Source: Physella acuta
Taxonomy: Eukaryota; Mollusca; Gastropoda; Physidae
NCBI RefSeq assembly: GCF_028476545.1
Contig: NW_026732527.1
Coordinates: 7,501-71,500, forward strand
Direction of reading: 5' to 3'
DNA: 64,000 nt
The translations under genes were made by a program, and so were the position numbers. The notes below the pieces were generated by a model. It saw only the letters and a program-made list of their open reading frames with translations. It was not told the DNA's origin and searched no databases. Positions 60,385 to 64,000 of this stretch are shown here, piece by piece (the first letter of the stretch is position 1; the number at the start of each line of letters is the position of its first letter).

Positions 60385-61600
60385 AAATTACCATTAAAAT
60401 TACTTATAGACTAGTGATTTTTTACACACAATCTACCTAAATTATGTAGGCCTATAGTCTATTAGAAAATAAAATGTCCACACATCAACATTGAAATTAG
60501 GCCTGAATATTCAGATTTTGAGTCCACGCCTCACTGATTCTGTTTTTTACTGACCCATGTCTTGCTGTAACCATGGTATTATTTTACCCAACCCCAGCAG
60601 ATGAGCTGCTTGTGCTGATACAATATTTACATTTTGTGTGCTGTACCATTAAAACATGAGACCATGAAAACTTGATATTGTGTTTTTTTTTGTTCTACTT
60701 TTGTGGGTCTTTTAACCCTGATCAATTTCCGTCCCCACCCCATCATTTAACACTGGTAGACACCGTACCCAAGTCATTACCCTATATTAAGCATAGGATA
60801 CATAAAATCCACTCCATCCCCCTCCCCATTATTTAACCCTGTTCGGTATACACCTAGCTGTAGACTGCTAACCCGTGAGTCTAGAGTTCGAATCCGGGCT
60901 CAAGTCAGTGGACCGTCCCTCCCCCCCCCCCCACCCCCTCCCTAAGATTGCGACGTCATCTATACACGACCCTATTTCTATTTATACAACTAACGCTTCT
61001 CTTTTTATGTAAAGGCTGTAGATCTATATTATATAGGCTTAAACAGTGGTTCTTTATTTTATCTTCTTCTTTTATGCATTTATGAAACTTCCATATCAAA
61101 CTTAAAAAGATGCTTTAAAATTGCATACATTTGTAGGTAAGGCTAAAATTTAAAATTCTGCGTTTGCGCACCAAAACCAACAAAAAAAAAACTCAGTACA
61201 AACGGAAGTTTTAGAAGTTCTTTCCTCTTAACTCAAGCACGTAAGGTTCTGCTAGAGAAGTCGTGTTTGTATGGATGTAGATTTCCGTGGATTTTATGGA
61301 TAAACTTTAATATTAGTAGGATGAGTTCATATTCTAAATTCAAGGCGACAGAAAAACAGTAATAGACGGAATGGTCAGCCAGTTTTATTTAGATAGGCCT
61401 AAAAATAGATACGTTGGCGTATGCCCTAGGCCTATCCATCGATGCATAGAAAAGTAAACAGGGTCTAGATCTAGATTTAGACCAACAGATTACATTACAG
61501 TATATAAACAAAATAAATAGACTATGTCGGCTTTATTCCATAAAGCGCTAATCTTGATTTAACAGCTAATACGATTTTGCAATTTGTTTCAGATTCCTAA
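60385..61600. other. Spacer upstream of the putative fourth Ig gene
   Basis: A tRNA-like box-B phrase GAGTTCGAATCCGGGC at about 60885 marks a decayed SINE. A poly-C run lies at 60919-60931. The rest is AT-rich. Confidence 0.45.
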
Positions 61601-61601
61601 A

Positions 61602-61647
61602 ATGACTTGTTCAAAAATGACCGTGTTTCTACCTGTTATATTATTTG
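61602..61647 (+). CDS. Putative signal-peptide exon of a fourth Ig gene (partial)
   Basis: ATG then 15 codons (MTCSKMTVFLPVILF) and a phase-1 donor G|GTAAGA. It follows an acceptor-like TTTGTTTCAG by 10 bases, as in the other Ig genes, where a short hydrophobic leader exon ends in phase 1. I find no Ig exon before the window ends, so the rest would be downstream. It could be a chance match. Confidence 0.45.
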
Positions 61648-61714
61648 GTAAGATAAAACACTTTCGGAAAATATGTAAGGTAATAAAATGATGGATGCCT
61701 AAGATAGGCACATG

Positions 61715-62010
61715 CAGTGGCGTAGCGAGGTCGGGTGTCACCTGGTGCGGCACTTAATGGTGTCACCCCCCCCCCAGAGGCGTTGCGACCCTTCCCGGGG
61801 ACAAACTTTCAAGTTTAAGATTTGCACCCCCCCCCCCTCAAGTTTTCGATTTGCACCCCCCTCAAACTTTCGATTTGCACCCCCCCCCCCTCAAGTTTTT
61901 CTCTATATATTTTGCTATTTTTTGCCTTGGTTTCACCCCCTTAAATGGTGTCACCCGGTGCGGTCCACACCCCCCCCCCGCCCCCCCCCCCCCCTCTCGC
62001 TACGCCCCTT
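61715..62010. mobile_element. hAT-like MITE, family 1, composite copy
   Basis: Outer ends CAGTGGCGTAGCGAGG and TCGCTACGCCCCTT. The exact 8-bp duplication GGCACATG is at 61707-61714 and 62011-62018. An internal CAGAGGCGTTGCGACCC at about 61777 starts a second, family-1-like segment nested inside. Confidence 0.85.
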
Positions 62011-62094
62011 GGCACATGTACTCTCCCTTAACTTTTTAATTATAAGAAGTGGTCTTACCGCTAGCCCAGTTATTCTAAGATCTTAGAACCAATC

Positions 62095-62205
62095 GGCAAG
62101 GGGCTCAGTCGACAGGGAAACGTTAAAGAAACCAGCGTAAGACACGAACTCGACATATGCTGGTTTTTAACTATGCGCTCTACCACTACACCAAGCCACA
62201 CCTTT
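62095..62205 (-). mobile_element. tRNA-like SINE head
   Basis: On the minus strand it reads GGTGTAGTGGTAGAGCGC (box A) and GAGTTCGTGTCTTACGC (box-B-like). The extent of the rest is not clear. Confidence 0.5.
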
Positions 62206-62635
62206 CCAAACCTTAGAATTGCAAAGATTTCAACCATTTACATTGTGAAAAAGTTCTAAACCTAACTACTTACTTAAACTAGTACCCAAATAACTAACTT
62301 TAACCTAAATAATAAACGTCTTATTCGCAAATCAAGACATTGTATTTCTAGTTATATGTTAAACCACCGTGTTAATGCTGTTGTTCTAGTGTTGCGTGTT
62401 GTATTTTTATGTTGTACGTTGCGTGTTGTATGTTACGACGACAGCAGTGTGTAATGTAGATGTGTTCTGATCTAGGAATGTTCCATGTCGGCTTGCAACA
62501 AACTGTTTATCTTTTGCCCCTGCCTGTCCTTAGAGGCGTCAACCACGTTCTGATGCTGATTGGTAGAGTGGCCAGTGATGCGATAGAGGTAGATCTTGCT
62601 GTTGGTTGTGCTCAGTTTTGTTGTTGTTGTCTGTC
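62206..62635. other. Non-coding stretch before an array
   Basis: A polypyrimidine tract with TCCTTAG ends near 62532, but the following sequence is closed in the phase an Ig exon would need. No gene is called. Confidence 0.4.
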
Positions 62636-62639
62636 ACTG

Positions 62640-63705
62640 TTGGTGTGGTGTGTGGTCTTCATCTCGCTGTGGTGGTGTGGTCTTTCCTTCACTGTGGTGT
62701 GTGGTCTTCCGTTCACTGTGGTGGTGTGGTCTTCCGTTCACTGTGGTGGTGTGGTCTTCATCTCACTGTGGTGGTGTGGTCTTTCTTTCACTGTGGTGGT
62801 GTGGTATTCAGTTCACTGTGGTGGTGTGGTCTTCATCTCACTGTGGTGATGTGGTCTTCATCTCACTGTGGTGGTGTGGTCTTTCTTTCACTGTGGTGGT
62901 GTGGTCTTCATCTCACTGTGGTGGTGTGGTCTTCATCTCACTGTGGTGATGTGGTCTTCATCTCACTGTGGTGGTGTGGTCTTCATCTCACTGTGGTGGT
63001 GTGGTCTTCATCTCACTAGGGTGGTGTGGTCTTCATCTCGCTGTGGTGGTGTGGTCTTCATCTCACTGTGGTGGTGTGGTCTTCATCTCACTGCGGAGTG
63101 TGGTCTTCATCTCACTGTGGTGGTGTGGTCTTCATCTCACTGCGGAGTGTGGTCTTCATCTCACTGCGGAGTGTGGTCTTCATCTCACTGCGGAGTGTGG
63201 TCTTCATCTCACTGCGGAGTGTGGTCTTCATCTCACTGTGGTGGTGTGTCTTCATCTCACTGTGGTGGTGTGGTCTTCATCTCACTGTGGTGGTGTGGTC
63301 TTCATCTCACTGTGGTGGTGTGGTCTTCATCTCACTGTGGTGGTGTGGTCTTTCTTTTACTGTGGTGGTGTGGTCTTTCACTGTGGTGGTGTGGTCTTTC
63401 ACTGTGGTGGTGTGGTCTTCATCTCACTGTGGTGGTGTGGTCTTCATCTCACTGTGGTGGTGTGGCTGTGTGGCCTTTCTTTTACTGTGGTTGTGGGGTT
63501 TTCTTGTCACTGTGGTGTGGTCTTCATCTCACTGTGGTGGTGTGGCCTTTCTTTCACTGTGGTGGTGTGGTCTTTCACTGTGGTGGTGTGGTCTTCATCT
63601 CACTGTGGTGGTGTGGTCCTCATCTCACTGTGGTGGTGTGGCTGTGTGGCCATTCTTTCACTGTGGTTGTGGGGTTTTCTTGTCACTGTGGTAGTGAGGT
63701 CTGAC
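62640..63705. repeat. 25-bp minisatellite, about 42 copies
   Basis: Unit GGTGGTGTGGTCTTCATCTC plus ACTGT, with shorter 22-bp units (GCGGAGTGTGGTCTTC). Overlapping frames up to 278 codons are artefacts of the repeat. Confidence 0.94.
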
Positions 63706-63744
63706 TTTCATTGCATAAATATTCAACGCGACAAGGACACACAC

Positions 63745-64000
63745 ACAAGCTTGCTTAAGCTCCGTGACACCTCACTAAGCTCAGTGACACCTCACTAAGC
63801 TCAGTGACACTCCACTAAGCTCCCTGACACCTCACTAAGCTCATAGACACCCCACTAAGCTCCGTGACATCCCACCAATCTCCGTGACACCCCACTAAGC
63901 TCCGTGACACACCACTAAACTCCGTGACACCCAACTAAGCTCAGTGACACTCCACTAAGCTCCCTGACACCTCACTAAGCTCATAGACCTCCACTAAGCT
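63745..64000. repeat. 20-bp minisatellite running off the window
   Basis: Unit AAGCTCCGTGACACCCCACT with variants, at least 12 copies. Confidence 0.93.

Noticed and set aside
62460-63798. Frames up to 278 codons and a possible exon near 62533
   Set aside because: The frames follow the 25-bp array. The possible exon closes in the phase needed for an Ig domain.

Overview
The window is animal nuclear DNA. It holds intron-rich genes with GT-AG splice sites, AATAAA signals, tRNA-derived SINEs, short inverted-repeat elements and very many minisatellites. The AGATCT-rich stretches, SINEs and immune-type gene content suggest a lophotrochozoan, possibly a heterobranch gastropod mollusc. That placement is inference. 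All genes found lie on the + strand.

Region 1 (about 2.9-42.7 kb) is a tandem array of three complete paralogous immunoglobulin-superfamily genes: IgA 2930-11322, 346 aa; IgB 15352-28818, 356 aa; IgC 31463-41603, 371 aa. Each has six coding exons in the same order: signal peptide, Ig1 first half, Ig1 second half, Ig2 first half, Ig2 second half, hydrophobic C-terminal tail. The intron phases are identical (1,0,1,0,1). Each spliced model gives one open frame whose length is an exact multiple of three. Ig2 has an extra cysteine pair with identical spacing in all three. The proteins are predicted to be secreted and anchored at the cell surface, probably by GPI. A fourth copy appears to begin at 61602 and run off the window.

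The introns of these genes are filled with tandem arrays. Several units are copies of the gene's own splice sites. IgC intron 2 starts with about 50 copies of its donor and ends with about 105 copies of its acceptor. IgB introns 2, 4 and 5 and IgC intron 5 show the same pattern. By summing spans, about 28 kb (44%) of the window is tandem array.

Region 2 (42.7-47.5 kb) is a spacer with a 24-bp array, SINEs, two related inverted-repeat elements (one with a tRNA-His-like insert and a perfect 101-bp hairpin) and a hAT-like MITE.

Region 3 (47.5-58.4 kb) is one 14-coding-exon gene for a 609-aa protein: six ZZ zinc fingers, a UBA-like segment and an IAP-type RING finger. It is a probable ubiquitin E3 ligase with an architecture I do not recognise. 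Every ZZ sits in a 172-nt exon.

Region 4 (58.4-64 kb) holds more arrays, a hAT-like MITE and the start of the putative fourth Ig gene. The long open frames elsewhere (up to 1233 codons) are artefacts of arrays with unit lengths divisible by three.
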